A stretch of 64,000 bases of DNA from an uncultured Bacteroidota bacterium (lineage in GTDB: Bacteria > Bacteroidota > Bacteroidia > Flavobacteriales > Flavobacteriaceae), in NCBI GenBank assembly GCA_902614065.1, contig CACMJT010000008.1, positions 1 through 64,000 on the forward strand. The letters are read 5' to 3'. Positions 36,242 through 44,760 of this stretch are shown piece by piece; the first letter of the stretch is position 1, and each line of letters begins with the position of its first letter. The position numbers and the translations under genes were made by a program. The notes beneath the pieces are model-generated. The model searched no databases and was not told the DNA's origin. It worked only from the letters and a program-made list of their open reading frames with translations.

Positions 36242-36337
36242 GGGCAAGTAACTTATATCACACCGCTACGACCATCTACCCTTGCTGTGTTCCCACCCTG
36301 GGGGATTAAATAGGAGCTGGTTGCATAAGCCCTGCCC
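36242..36337 (-). ncRNA. ffs: Signal recognition particle RNA, small bacterial type
   Basis: The 96-nt transcript folds as a long hairpin. The ends GGGCAGG and CUUGCCC pair over 7 bp, followed by CUUAU/AUAAG. The conserved apical helix 8 region reads CAGGGUGGGAACACAGCAAGG, recognisable as the Ffh-binding domain with the GGAA-type tetraloop and the AGCA bulge. A TATATTTG promoter box ends 4 nt before the 5' end and a 7-T tract follows the 3' end. Exact ends are inferred from the pairing. Confidence 0.92.
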
Positions 36338-36341
36338 AAAA

Positions 36342-36349
36342 CAAATATA
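36342..36349 (-). promoter_or_regulatory. -7 promoter box of the SRP RNA gene
   Basis: TATATTTG on the minus strand, then TTTT, then the paired 5' end of the RNA. Because the RNA 5' end is fixed by base pairing, this calibrates the distance from box to transcription start as about 4-5 nt in this genome. Confidence 0.65.
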
Positions 36350-36395
36350 AGTATGTTTTAATAAATGTTTAATAATATTTAATTTTAATGATTCG

Positions 36396-37415
36396 ATGAT
36401 ACGTTTATTATTAATCATTATATTTTTTTATTCTTGTGATCAAAAGACTAGATATTCCCTCAATATTGATATAATATCAAACGATAAAATCTATACAAAT
36501 AATTCAGAAATTAATCTTAAATCCACTATAGATGGGCTTACAATTGATAATGAAAAAATTGCATATTACTACAATGACAAGGAAACTAATAAAAGATTTT
36601 CTTTAGATAATTCAAAATTAGGAACCAATACGATAAAAGCTCGAGTAAATATTGATGGTTTGACAATAACCGGAAAGAAAAGTATAGAAGTATATAGTAA
36701 TATAACTCCAAAATTATATAGTTATGAAATTATTAATGAATTTCCGCATGATATAACTTCATATACACAAGGCTTGGAGTTTTATAATGGGGTCCTTTAT
36801 GAAAGTACAGGCTTAAATGGTTATTCTACAATTAATAAAATAGATATTCTGAATAATAGAGTTTTGGAAAAAAAATATTTGGAAAATAAATATTTTGGAG
36901 AAGGTCTTACAATTATAAATGATAATCTAATCCAATTAACTTGGAAAAATAAAATTGGTTTTATATATGATCCAAATACCTTAGATCTCAAAAATTCTTT
37001 TAATTACGATAAAAATACTGAAGGTTGGGGGCTCGCAAATGATGGTGAATTTCTTTATTTATCAGATGGATCATCAAAAATTAGAGTAATAAATCCTGAA
37101 TCTTTTAAGGAAATTGATTTTTTTGAGGTAGTTACAAATAATCGAAAAATTAAAAATATAAATGAACTTGAAATTGTAGATAACATCATTTATGCAAATA
37201 CATATCAATCCAATAAAGATGTTGTCTTGAAAATTGATAAAAATAATGGAAAGGTATTGGGTTTGATTAATTTTAATGGACTTAGGAATAAGGTTAAAAA
37301 GCACCCAGACCTTGATGTTCTTAATGGAATTGCTTACAATAAATCAAGAAATACTTTTTTTATTACTGGAAAAAAATGGAATAAGGTATTTGAGGTGAAG
37401 ATTATTAAGGATTAA
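36396..37415 (+). CDS. Glutaminyl-peptide cyclotransferase, lipoprotein
   Basis: The 339-residue protein has a lipoprotein signal ([14 protein letters not shown]). The C-terminal two thirds are the bacterial/plant-type glutamine cyclotransferase beta-propeller, seen in '[31 protein letters not shown]' split in conserved blocks, '[20 protein letters not shown]' and '[18 protein letters not shown]'. It cyclises N-terminal Gln to pyroglutamate on exported proteins. The N-terminal Ig-like part (about 20-105) is of unknown role. The stop overlaps that of convergent glyA by 11 bp. Confidence 0.9.
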   Translation: MIRLLLIIIFFYSCDQKTRYSLNIDIISNDKIYTNNSEINLKSTIDGLTIDNEKIAYYYNDKETNKRFSLDNSKLGTNTIKARVNIDGLTITGKKSIEVYSNITPKLYSYEIINEFPHDITSYTQGLEFYNGVLYESTGLNGYSTINKIDILNNRVLEKKYLENKYFGEGLTIINDNLIQLTWKNKIGFIYDPNTLDLKNSFNYDKNTEGWGLANDGEFLYLSDGSSKIRVINPESFKEIDFFEVVTNNRKIKNINELEIVDNIIYANTYQSNKDVVLKIDKNNGKVLGLINFNGLRNKVKKHPDLDVLNGIAYNKSRNTFFITGKKWNKVFEVKIIKD

Positions 37416-38679
37416 AAAGCGGTCTATCGCTCATCATCTGGTTTACGTCTTTTTTTACTTCGTTCAAAACGCTTTCATTATCATGATTTAATATGACTTT
37501 ATCAATCATTTCTACAACATTTTTTATATCAGATTCAACTAATCCTCTAGTGGTTATTGCGGGTGTGCCAAATCTAATTCCAGATGTTATAAAGGGTGAT
37601 TTATCATCGTAAGGCACCATATTTTTATTAGCAGTGATATCAGCTTTTACTAATGCACTTTCAGCATCTTTTCCAGTGATATTTTTATTCCTTAGATCTA
37701 TCAACATTAGGTGGTTATCAGTTCCATTCGAAACCACATTATATCCTCTTGATATAAATTCATTACACATTGTCGAAGCATTGTTTTTAACCCTTTCAAT
37801 ATAATTATAGAAACTATCATCAAGTGCTTCCCCAAAACCTATCGCTTTTGCAGCAATTACATGTTCTAATGGGCCACCTTGATTTCCAGGAAAAACTGCC
37901 AAATCAACTAATTTTGACATCATTTTTAAATTTCCATTTTTAAATTTTAAACCAAATGGATTTTCATAATCTTTTCCAATCATGATAAGTCCTCCTCTGG
38001 CACCTCTTAATGTTTTATGTGTTGTAGTTGTAACGACATGACAATGAGGCATTGGATCGCTTAAAAACTTTTTAGCTATCAGACCTGAGGGGTGTGAAAT
38101 GTCTGCAAGAAGAAATGCCCCTACCTCATCTGCAATTTCACGAAATTTTTCAAAATTTATATCTCTTGAGTATGCGGAAGCTCCAGCAATAATCATGTTG
38201 GGCTTTTCTTTTTTTGCAATCTTCAATATATTTTCATAATTAAGAAGACCACTTTCTCTTTCTACTCCATAGAATGATGATTTGTAAATTTTACCCGAGA
38301 AATTTACACTCGATCCATGTGTTAAATGACCACCATGAGATAAGTCAAAACCCAATAATTTATCACCAGGATTAAGAAAAGCGTGAAATACTGATGCATT
38401 TGCCTGACTTCCAGAATGAGGTTGTACATTTGCATACTCAGCACCAAAAAGTTTTTTAGCTCTTTCAATTGCCAATGTCTCTATCTCATCTACAACTTCA
38501 CATCCACCATAATATCTTTTTTCAGGATATCCTTCAGCGTATTTATTTGTCAGCACTGAACCACAGGCATTTAAAACATTTTCACTAACAAAATTCTCTG
38601 AGGCAATAAGTTCAATTCCAACAGTTTGTCTTTTACGTTCTTTATTAATTAAATCAAAAATTTTATTGTCCTGAATCAT
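37405..38679 (-). CDS. glyA: Serine hydroxymethyltransferase
   Basis: The 424-residue PLP enzyme interconverts serine and glycine, feeding one-carbon units to folate. It shows '[16 protein letters not shown]', '[23 protein letters not shown]', '[12 protein letters not shown]' and '[15 protein letters not shown]' with the PLP-binding Lys. The length is typical. The gene is divergent from smpB, and the upstream TATCTTTA is a near-consensus promoter box. Confidence 0.97.
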   Translation of the reverse strand: MIQDNKIFDLINKERKRQTVGIELIASENFVSENVLNACGSVLTNKYAEGYPEKRYYGGCEVVDEIETLAIERAKKLFGAEYANVQPHSGSQANASVFHAFLNPGDKLLGFDLSHGGHLTHGSSVNFSGKIYKSSFYGVERESGLLNYENILKIAKKEKPNMIIAGASAYSRDINFEKFREIADEVGAFLLADISHPSGLIAKKFLSDPMPHCHVVTTTTHKTLRGARGGLIMIGKDYENPFGLKFKNGNLKMMSKLVDLAVFPGNQGGPLEHVIAAKAIGFGEALDDSFYNYIERVKNNASTMCNEFISRGYNVVSNGTDNHLMLIDLRNKNITGKDAESALVKADITANKNMVPYDDKSPFITSGIRFGTPAITTRGLVESDIKNVVEMIDKVILNHDNESVLNEVKKDVNQMMSDRPLFNP

Positions 38680-38710
38680 TGATATTGTATTAGTATATAA
38701 AGATACTTAT

Positions 38711-38718
38711 TAACTTTG
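38711..38718 (+). promoter_or_regulatory. -7 promoter box for smpB
   Basis: TAACTTTG ends 4 nt before the GTG start at 38723, and a TTG lies 23 bp upstream as a possible -33 element. A leaderless mRNA is predicted. Confidence 0.5.
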
Positions 38719-38722
38719 CCTA

Positions 38723-39160
38723 GTGCAAGGGAAAATTGTCATAGTAAATAAAAAAGCAAGCTTTAAATATATTTTAAAAAAAAAGTATGTTGCTGGCCTT
38801 GCTCTAACAGGTTTGCAAATCAAGACTATCAAAGCAAAAAAAATAGTTATTGAAAACTCCTACTGTAATTTTATTAACAATGAATTATATGTTTTTAATA
38901 TTGTTTTTGGTAATCTTTATACCGAAAAAAAATCTTCTTCCAAAATTAAATTACTATTAAATAAGTTTGAGTTAAAGAAAATTCAATCAGAAACCAATCA
39001 AGTTGGCTCTACGGTAATTCCAACAAAAATTTTTACAAATGACAATGGTATAGCTAAAATTGAAATATCAATAGCTAAAGGAAAAAAACTTTATGATAAA
39101 AGAAATACCATCAAAGAAAGAGAAAATAAAATCAATTTAAAAAGGAAGCTTAAGTCTTAA
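38723..39160 (+). CDS. smpB: SsrA-binding protein SmpB, divergent
   Basis: The 145-residue protein works with tmRNA in trans-translation to free stalled ribosomes. The SmpB fold is recognisable from 'VNKKASFKYILKKKYVAGLALTG', 'NSYCNFINNELYVFNI', 'KIKLLLNKFELKKI' and the tail 'IAKGKKLYDKRNTIKERENK' in blocks. The usual TGTEVKSLR is TGLQIKTIK (29-37), and the segment after 'YVFNI' is shortened. The start is GTG. The stop overlaps that of convergent pcm (TTAA). Confidence 0.88.
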   Translation: MQGKIVIVNKKASFKYILKKKYVAGLALTGLQIKTIKAKKIVIENSYCNFINNELYVFNIVFGNLYTEKKSSSKIKLLLNKFELKKIQSETNQVGSTVIPTKIFTNDNGIAKIEISIAKGKKLYDKRNTIKERENKINLKRKLKS

Positions 39161-39801
39161 ATTTTATTTGTGAGCATTGGAACGAATAAAAAATTGCCCA
39201 TCTCAATTTTTTTTATTTTATTTTTTGAAATTCTTGTAATCAAATTCATTATTTGATTTTTTTGATTACCAATTGGAATAATCATTTTTCCTCCGACTTT
39301 GAGCTGTTTTACTAAATTCATTGGTATTTCTGCACAGGCTGCCGCTATCAATATTTTATCAAATGGGGCGTCTTTCTTTAAACCTAAATAGCCATCCTCC
39401 CAAATGATTTTTCTAGGCATTAAATTTAGTATTGAAAGAATTCTTTTAGATTTTTTGTAAAGTTCATATATTCTTTCAATTGAATAAACTTCTGCTTTCA
39501 TTGAGACAAGGATTGATGTCTGGTACCCAGAACCACTTCCAATTTCAAGAACTTTGTTTCCTGCTTTGATTTCGAGTGCCTGTGTCTGAAAAGCAACAGT
39601 ATATGGTTGAGAAATCGTTTGTTCAAAACCAATTGGAAATGGCTTGTCAACATATGCAAAATTTTCAAAATCTTGATGTAAGAATAAATGCCTTGGAATT
39701 AGATTGATGGATTTTAGAAGGTTTTCATCTTTAATTCCTTTTTTTATTAGTTCTAAGACTAATTTTTTTCTCAATCCTTTATTTTTGGGGGAATCGTTCA
39801 T
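39157..39801 (-). CDS. pcm: Protein-L-isoaspartate O-methyltransferase
   Basis: The 214-residue SAM-dependent enzyme repairs isoaspartyl residues in aged proteins. It has 'QTISQPYTVAFQTQAL', the SAM-binding 'VLEIGSGSGYQTSIL', 'YSIERIYEL' and 'PFDKILIAAACAEIP', all typical of the family. It is divergent from the Gfo/Idh gene, with a shared short promoter region containing back-to-back boxes. Confidence 0.93.
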   Translation of the reverse strand: MNDSPKNKGLRKKLVLELIKKGIKDENLLKSINLIPRHLFLHQDFENFAYVDKPFPIGFEQTISQPYTVAFQTQALEIKAGNKVLEIGSGSGYQTSILVSMKAEVYSIERIYELYKKSKRILSILNLMPRKIIWEDGYLGLKKDAPFDKILIAAACAEIPMNLVKQLKVGGKMIIPIGNQKNQIMNLITRISKNKIKKIEMGNFLFVPMLTNKI

Positions 39802-39824
39802 AAAATTATTAAATCAATTATATG

Positions 39825-39850
39825 CAAATTTAATATAGATTGTAAATTTG
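39825..39850. promoter_or_regulatory. Back-to-back -7 boxes for pcm and the Gfo/Idh gene
   Basis: The plus strand reads CAAATTTA (39825-39832), ten bases, then TAAATTTG (39843-39850). Each arm is an exact TAnnTTTG box pointing away from the other, so the pair forms a 26-bp inverted repeat. The right box ends 5 nt before ATG 39856, and the left box lies 23 nt before the pcm ATG. Confidence 0.5.
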
Positions 39851-39855
39851 GAATA

Positions 39856-40818
39856 ATGATAAGAATAGGAGTTGTTGGTTGTGGTCATCTTGGGGGTATT
39901 CATATTAAACTTCTGAACGCTTCAAAAAATTTTGATCTAATAGGATTTTTCGATAATGATGATAAAAGGGCGACTGAAATAAGACAACAATATAATATCA
40001 GAAGATTTGAAGATATAAATGAACTGAGTAATCAAATCAATGCTGTAATTATAGCAACACCAACTACGTCTCACTACACATTGGCAAAGTTTTTTCTTCA
40101 ACAAAAAAAACATGTTTTTATTGAAAAACCTATTACATCTACAATCCAAGAAGCTGAAGAACTAACTTTATTAGTAGATGAATTTGGATTAGTTGGACAA
40201 GTGGGTCATGTTGAAAGATTTAATTCAGCTTTCTCAAATGTTAAAAAAATAATCAATCCAATGTTTATCGAAGCTCATCGATTATCACACTATCCAGAAA
40301 GAGGAACTGATGTTTCAGTTGTATTAGATCTTATGATTCATGACATTGATATTATATTATCAGTTATTGAATCACCAATTAAGAAAGTTAATGCCAATGG
40401 GACTAAGGTAATTAGTGATAGTCCTGATATTGTAAATGCTAGAATCGAATTCGAAAATGGATGTGTAGCCAATCTTACTGCAAGTAGAATATCTTTAAAA
40501 AAAATGAGAAAAATGAGAATTTTTCAGCCAGATTCATACATATCAATAAATTTTGATGAGGGAAAATCTGAACAAGTAAAAATTGTTGACTATGATAGAA
40601 AGAATAAATATTCCCTAACCCTCCGAAACTCTGAAGGAATTCTAAAGGAAATTAGTATAGTTAACTATGACAAGAAAGATACAAATGCAATTGAAGAAGA
40701 ACATAACAACTTTTTCAATTCAATAAAAAACAAAACAAAACCGGACGTTTGTTTTAAAAGTGGACTTGAAGCCTTAAAGGTTGCTTTCTTAATATTAAAT
40801 GACATGAAAAATGATTGA
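39856..40818 (+). CDS. Gfo/Idh/MocA family NAD(P)-dependent oxidoreductase
   Basis: The 320-residue protein has an N-terminal Rossmann domain ('IGVVGCGHLGGIHIKLL', 6-22 region), the 'EKPITST' motif with the catalytic-site Lys and a C-terminal alpha/beta domain with 'LDLMIHDIDIILSVI'. Family members oxidise or reduce sugars and related compounds; the substrate is unknown. It starts a four-gene + strand group with yggS, an exonuclease gene and miaA, all overlapping or abutting. Confidence 0.9.
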   Translation: MIRIGVVGCGHLGGIHIKLLNASKNFDLIGFFDNDDKRATEIRQQYNIRRFEDINELSNQINAVIIATPTTSHYTLAKFFLQQKKHVFIEKPITSTIQEAEELTLLVDEFGLVGQVGHVERFNSAFSNVKKIINPMFIEAHRLSHYPERGTDVSVVLDLMIHDIDIILSVIESPIKKVNANGTKVISDSPDIVNARIEFENGCVANLTASRISLKKMRKMRIFQPDSYISINFDEGKSEQVKIVDYDRKNKYSLTLRNSEGILKEISIVNYDKKDTNAIEEEHNNFFNSIKNKTKPDVCFKSGLEALKVAFLILNDMKND

Positions 40819-41446
40819 AGATTTCAGAAATTTAAGAAATAAAAATGGAGATAATGTTAAAACTATAGCTGTTTCCAAAAGAAGTACAAGCGAGGAAATA
40901 CTGAGTGTTTATAATTTAAATCACAAAGACTTTGGAGAAAATAGAGTTCAAGATTTAATAGTAAAACATAATAAGCTTCCAAAGGATATTAATTGGCATA
41001 TGATTGGTCACCTCCAAAGAAACAAGGTTAAGGATATAATTGAATTTATTCATTTAATACATTCAGTTGATTCATTAAGACTTTTAGATCAAATCAATAA
41101 TGAGTCCATAAAGAAGAAACTAAAAACAGATATATTAATTCAAGTAAAAATTTCAAAAGATGTTAGTAAATATGGATTTTTGACTGATGAATTGGATAAT
41201 GTTTTTAAAAATTATTTATCTAATAAATACAGAAATATTAATATTTTAGGTTTGATGGGTATGGCAACTTTCACTGACAATATTTCACAAGTAGAGTCTG
41301 AATTTTCACTTTTATCGAGTTTATACAATAAATATTCAAAAATGACTAATCTAAAATATTTGTCTATGGGAATGAGTGGAGATTATTTATTGGCTTTAAA
41401 ATACAATTCCAATATGATTAGATTGGGTTCAGCAATATTCAATTAA
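40811..41446 (+). CDS. YggS-type PLP homeostasis protein
   Basis: The 211-residue PLP-binding protein is a single TIM-barrel like the alanine racemase N-domain. It shows 'TIAVSKRSTSEEI' with the PLP Lys, 'DFGENRVQD', 'WHMIGHLQRNKVK', 'HSVDSLRLL', 'GLMGMATF' and 'LSMGMSGDY'. The family controls free PLP and amino-acid balance and has no clear enzymatic activity. It overlaps the Gfo/Idh gene by 8 bp. Confidence 0.95.
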   Translation: MIEDFRNLRNKNGDNVKTIAVSKRSTSEEILSVYNLNHKDFGENRVQDLIVKHNKLPKDINWHMIGHLQRNKVKDIIEFIHLIHSVDSLRLLDQINNESIKKKLKTDILIQVKISKDVSKYGFLTDELDNVFKNYLSNKYRNINILGLMGMATFTDNISQVESEFSLLSSLYNKYSKMTNLKYLSMGMSGDYLLALKYNSNMIRLGSAIFN

Positions 41447-41950
41447 ATGTTTGCAATTATTGATACAGAAACATCAGGTGGTAAATACAACGAGGAGAAA
41501 ATCATTGAAATTGGTATTCTGATTTATGATGGAAATGAGATAATTGAAACTTTTCAGTCATTAATAAACCCTCAAAAAAAAGTAGACTATTTTGTACAAA
41601 AATTAACCGGAATTAAAGAAAAAGAATTGAAAAGTTGTAAAACTTTTAAAGATCATGCAAAAGAAATCAAAAAACTATTAAAAAATAAAGTTATAGTTGG
41701 TCATAATGTTGAATATGATTACAGGGTTCTTAAAAATGAATTCAAGATTATTGGAATAGATTATGAAGCTAAAACTCTTTGCACAATCGAGATGTCAAAA
41801 AAGATTTTCCCTGGTTTAGAGTCCTATAAATTAAAAAAAATCTGTAATCACTTTAATATTGAGCTTAAAAACCATCATAGAGCATATGATGATGCAAAAG
41901 CAACATCTGAATTATTTAAAATAATTAGAAGCTTTGAAAAAACTAATTAG
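41447..41950 (+). CDS. DEDDh 3'-5' exonuclease (DnaQ-like)
   Basis: The 167-residue exonuclease has all DEDDh residues: 'IIDTETSGG' (D, E), 'VGHNVEYDYRVL' (D) and 'HRAYDDAKAT' (H, D). The short single-domain form is like the polymerase III epsilon proofreading domain or an RNase T-like nuclease. It could proofread DNA or trim RNA. It follows yggS directly and overlaps miaA by 17 bp. Confidence 0.92.
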   Translation: MFAIIDTETSGGKYNEEKIIEIGILIYDGNEIIETFQSLINPQKKVDYFVQKLTGIKEKELKSCKTFKDHAKEIKKLLKNKVIVGHNVEYDYRVLKNEFKIIGIDYEAKTLCTIEMSKKIFPGLESYKLKKICNHFNIELKNHHRAYDDAKATSELFKIIRSFEKTN

Positions 41951-42818
41951 TATTTCTGGTCCAACTGCTATTGGTAAAACTAAAAAAGCTATCGAATTAG
42001 CCCTTTTTTTAAATACGGAAATCATTTCTTTTGATTCAAGACAATTTTATAAAGAAATGAAAATAGGGACTGCCCCACCCTCCAATCATGAACTATCTCA
42101 GGTAAAACATCACTTTATTCACAACAAGTCAATATTTGACAATTATACAGTTTATGATTTTTCAATTGATGCTAAAAGTTGTATTGATAAATTGTTCAAA
42201 AAATACGACAATATAATTCTAGTTGGTGGTTCTTTTCTATTTTTAAATTCAATAATAAAGGAATTAGACGAAATGCCAAATATTCCTAATGAATTAAGAC
42301 ATAAACTTAATCATGATTATCAAAAAAAAGGTAAAGAATACATCTTAAATCTTCTAAAAAAAATTGATCCTATATACTTAGAAATGGTTGACAAAAATAA
42401 TCACAGGAGAGTAATTAGAGCATTGGAGGTATCAATTCAATCAAAAAAACCATACTCTTCATTTTTGGGGAAAAAACATCATTCAAAATATAATCATGTT
42501 TCTATAGCTTTAAATGATGAGAGAAAAAATATTCATAATTTAATAAACGAAAGAGTTGATATAATGTTCAATAATGGATTGTTGGATGAGGCAGAACAAT
42601 TACACAAATATTCACATTTAAATACCTTGAATACAGTAGGATATAAAGAATTATTTAATTATTTGGACGGTAAAGTAAGTAAAGTTGATGCTGTAGAGCA
42701 TATAAAAAGAAATACCAGAAGGTTTGCAAAAAAACAAATTACTTGGTTAAATAATAATGGTAAACATATTTGGTTTAATCCAAATAATTCTATTGATGAT
42801 ATAAAAAGAGTATTATAA
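41934..42818 (+). CDS. miaA: tRNA dimethylallyltransferase
   Basis: The 294-residue enzyme adds a dimethylallyl group to A37 of tRNAs reading UNN codons. It has the P-loop 'ISGPTAIGKTKKAIEL', 'ISFDSRQFYKEMKIGTAPPS', 'HHFI' and 'NHRRVIRALEV', and the C-terminal 'TVGYKELFNYLDG' and 'NTRRFAKKQITWL'. The start is TTG 41934, which overlaps the exonuclease gene. The stop overlaps that of convergent purC by 6 bp (TTATAA). Confidence 0.96.
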   Translation: MKKLISISGPTAIGKTKKAIELALFLNTEIISFDSRQFYKEMKIGTAPPSNHELSQVKHHFIHNKSIFDNYTVYDFSIDAKSCIDKLFKKYDNIILVGGSFLFLNSIIKELDEMPNIPNELRHKLNHDYQKKGKEYILNLLKKIDPIYLEMVDKNNHRRVIRALEVSIQSKKPYSSFLGKKHHSKYNHVSIALNDERKNIHNLINERVDIMFNNGLLDEAEQLHKYSHLNTLNTVGYKELFNYLDGKVSKVDAVEHIKRNTRRFAKKQITWLNNNGKHIWFNPNNSIDDIKRVL

Positions 42819-43757
42819 AAAATTTGACAAATTTGATTTAATTCTTTCATCAACATCTATTGTAGAATCTTTAACAAATTTTTTATTCATGAGCTTTTCA
42901 TAAAGTTCGATGTATCTATTGGAAATTAATTCTACTGTTTGATCTGAAATATTTGGGATATTTTGTCCTTCTAGGCCTTGAAAATCATTCTCCATTAACC
43001 ACTCACGAAAAAACTCTTTCGATAGTTGTTTCTGTTTTAATTTATTGGCCTGATGATAGTCATATAAATCTGAATAAAAGTATCTTGAGGAATCTGGAGT
43101 ATGAATTTCATCAATCAATAAAATATTATTTTCAGAATCTAAACCAAATTCATATTTTGTATCTACCAAAATTAATCCAGAATTTTTGGCAATTTGTGTG
43201 CCTCTTTTGAAAAGCTCTATAGATATAAAGTGTAGTTTATCGTAAGTGTCTTTATCCAATAAGTTGCTTGATAAAATTTCACTTGGACTAACATCTTGGT
43301 CATGATTTCCAATATCAGCTTTTGTTGTGGGAGTAACAATCGGCTCATTAAATTTATCATTTTCATTCATTTTTTCAGGAATAATATTACCACAAATATT
43401 TCTTAGACCTGATTTATATAATCTATATGAATGACCAGATAAATACCCTCTAACAACCATTTCAATTTTTAAAGGTTTACATTTTTTTCCGTATGACACA
43501 TTAGGATCAGGGGAAGATATTAACCAATTTTTTACAATATCTGTTGTCTTGTTAAGCATCTCAACAGCGATCTGATTTAAAATTTGACCCTTGTATTTTA
43601 TTCCTCTTGGCATTATTACATCAAAAGCTGAAATCCTATCCGTAGCAATAACTATTATATTATTATTATTCAGTGTATAAACATCCCTTACTTTACCCTC
43701 ATATTTTGATTTAAGATCCTTAAAATTATAATCTGTTTTAGTAATTACAGTTTGCAT
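42813..43757 (-). CDS. purC: SAICAR synthetase
   Basis: The 314-residue enzyme joins CAIR and aspartate in purine synthesis using ATP. It shows 'YEGKVRDVYTLNNN', 'ATDRISAFDVIMPRGI', 'VVRGYLSGHSYRLY', 'LVDTKYEFGLDSEN' and 'IHTPDSSRYFYSD', all family marks. It lies 5 bp after phoH on the same strand and is probably co-transcribed. Confidence 0.97.
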   Translation of the reverse strand: MQTVITKTDYNFKDLKSKYEGKVRDVYTLNNNNIIVIATDRISAFDVIMPRGIKYKGQILNQIAVEMLNKTTDIVKNWLISSPDPNVSYGKKCKPLKIEMVVRGYLSGHSYRLYKSGLRNICGNIIPEKMNENDKFNEPIVTPTTKADIGNHDQDVSPSEILSSNLLDKDTYDKLHFISIELFKRGTQIAKNSGLILVDTKYEFGLDSENNILLIDEIHTPDSSRYFYSDLYDYHQANKLKQKQLSKEFFREWLMENDFQGLEGQNIPNISDQTVELISNRYIELYEKLMNKKFVKDSTIDVDERIKSNLSNFL

Positions 43758-43762
43758 TTATA

Positions 43763-44698
43763 TTATTTCGTGTTATACGCGTCAATAATACTTCTGACCA
43801 GTTTATGTCTAATAACATCGCTACCGTCTAGATAAATAATATCAATTCCATCAATTTTTTGAAGTAAAATATTAGCTTGTTTTAGTCCTGACATTGAACT
43901 ACTAGGTAAATCAATTTGACCTGGATCTCCTGTTATCATAAATTTTGCTTTTTTTCCCATTCTTGTCAAAAACATTTTCATCTGATTTTCTGTAGTATTT
44001 TGAGCCTCATCAAGAATTACAAAAGCATTATCTAATGTTCTCCCTCTCATGTATGCAAGTGGTGCTATTTCAATAATTCCTCTTTTAATGTAGTCATCAA
44101 GCTTTTCAATTTGAATCATTTCCTTTAAGGCATCGTAAAGTGGCTGCATGTAAGGGTCAAGTTTGTCTTTAAGATCACCAGGTAAAAAACCTAGGTTTTC
44201 ACCTGCCTCAACAGCAGGTCTAGTTAAAATAATTCTTTTTACATCTTTGTCTTTTAAAGCTTTGACAGCTAGTGCAACTCCGGTATATGTTTTTCCGGTT
44301 CCAGCTGGTCCAATTGCAAATACCATATCATTATTTTCAAAAGCTTCAATTATTTTAATTTGGTTAAGTGTATGAGCTTTTATTTTCTTTTTGTTTGTTC
44401 CAAAAAGAATTACTCTTCCAGATTCAGGTTTTAAAAGTTTATCCCCTTTTCCCTTAATAATTTGATTTAAATTTGATTCATTTAAATTTTCATTTTGTTT
44501 TAAAAAATAAATTAATGAATCCAAAACAACACAAAGCTTGAGAATATCAGTGTTTTCACCTTCAAGCAGAAGCTTATCACCTCTCGGTGTGATTTTAATT
44601 TTTTTATATACCTTTTTTAGAGATTTAAGGATATCGATCTCAGAATTAAAAAAATCTGATGGATGAAGATCCTTAATATAATATTCAAATTTTTCCAA
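43763..44698 (-). CDS. phoH: PhoH family ATPase
   Basis: The 311-residue protein has the PhoH ATPase core with 'AIGPAGTGKTYTGVALAVKAL' (Walker A), 'RPAVEAGENLGFLPGDL' and 'FVILDEAQNTT' (Walker B), plus 'MFLTRMGKKAKFMITGDPGQID'. PhoH proteins act in RNA metabolism or phosphate stress, but the precise role here is not known. The start is TTG 44698 because no ATG lies in the N-terminal part. Confidence 0.93.
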   Translation of the reverse strand: MEKFEYYIKDLHPSDFFNSEIDILKSLKKVYKKIKITPRGDKLLLEGENTDILKLCVVLDSLIYFLKQNENLNESNLNQIIKGKGDKLLKPESGRVILFGTNKKKIKAHTLNQIKIIEAFENNDMVFAIGPAGTGKTYTGVALAVKALKDKDVKRIILTRPAVEAGENLGFLPGDLKDKLDPYMQPLYDALKEMIQIEKLDDYIKRGIIEIAPLAYMRGRTLDNAFVILDEAQNTTENQMKMFLTRMGKKAKFMITGDPGQIDLPSSSMSGLKQANILLQKIDGIDIIYLDGSDVIRHKLVRSIIDAYNTK

Positions 44699-44760
44699 AA
44701 GATTTTTAATAAATTCTTATTAAGTAAATTTATAAAAAAGAATATTATCTTAATATTATA

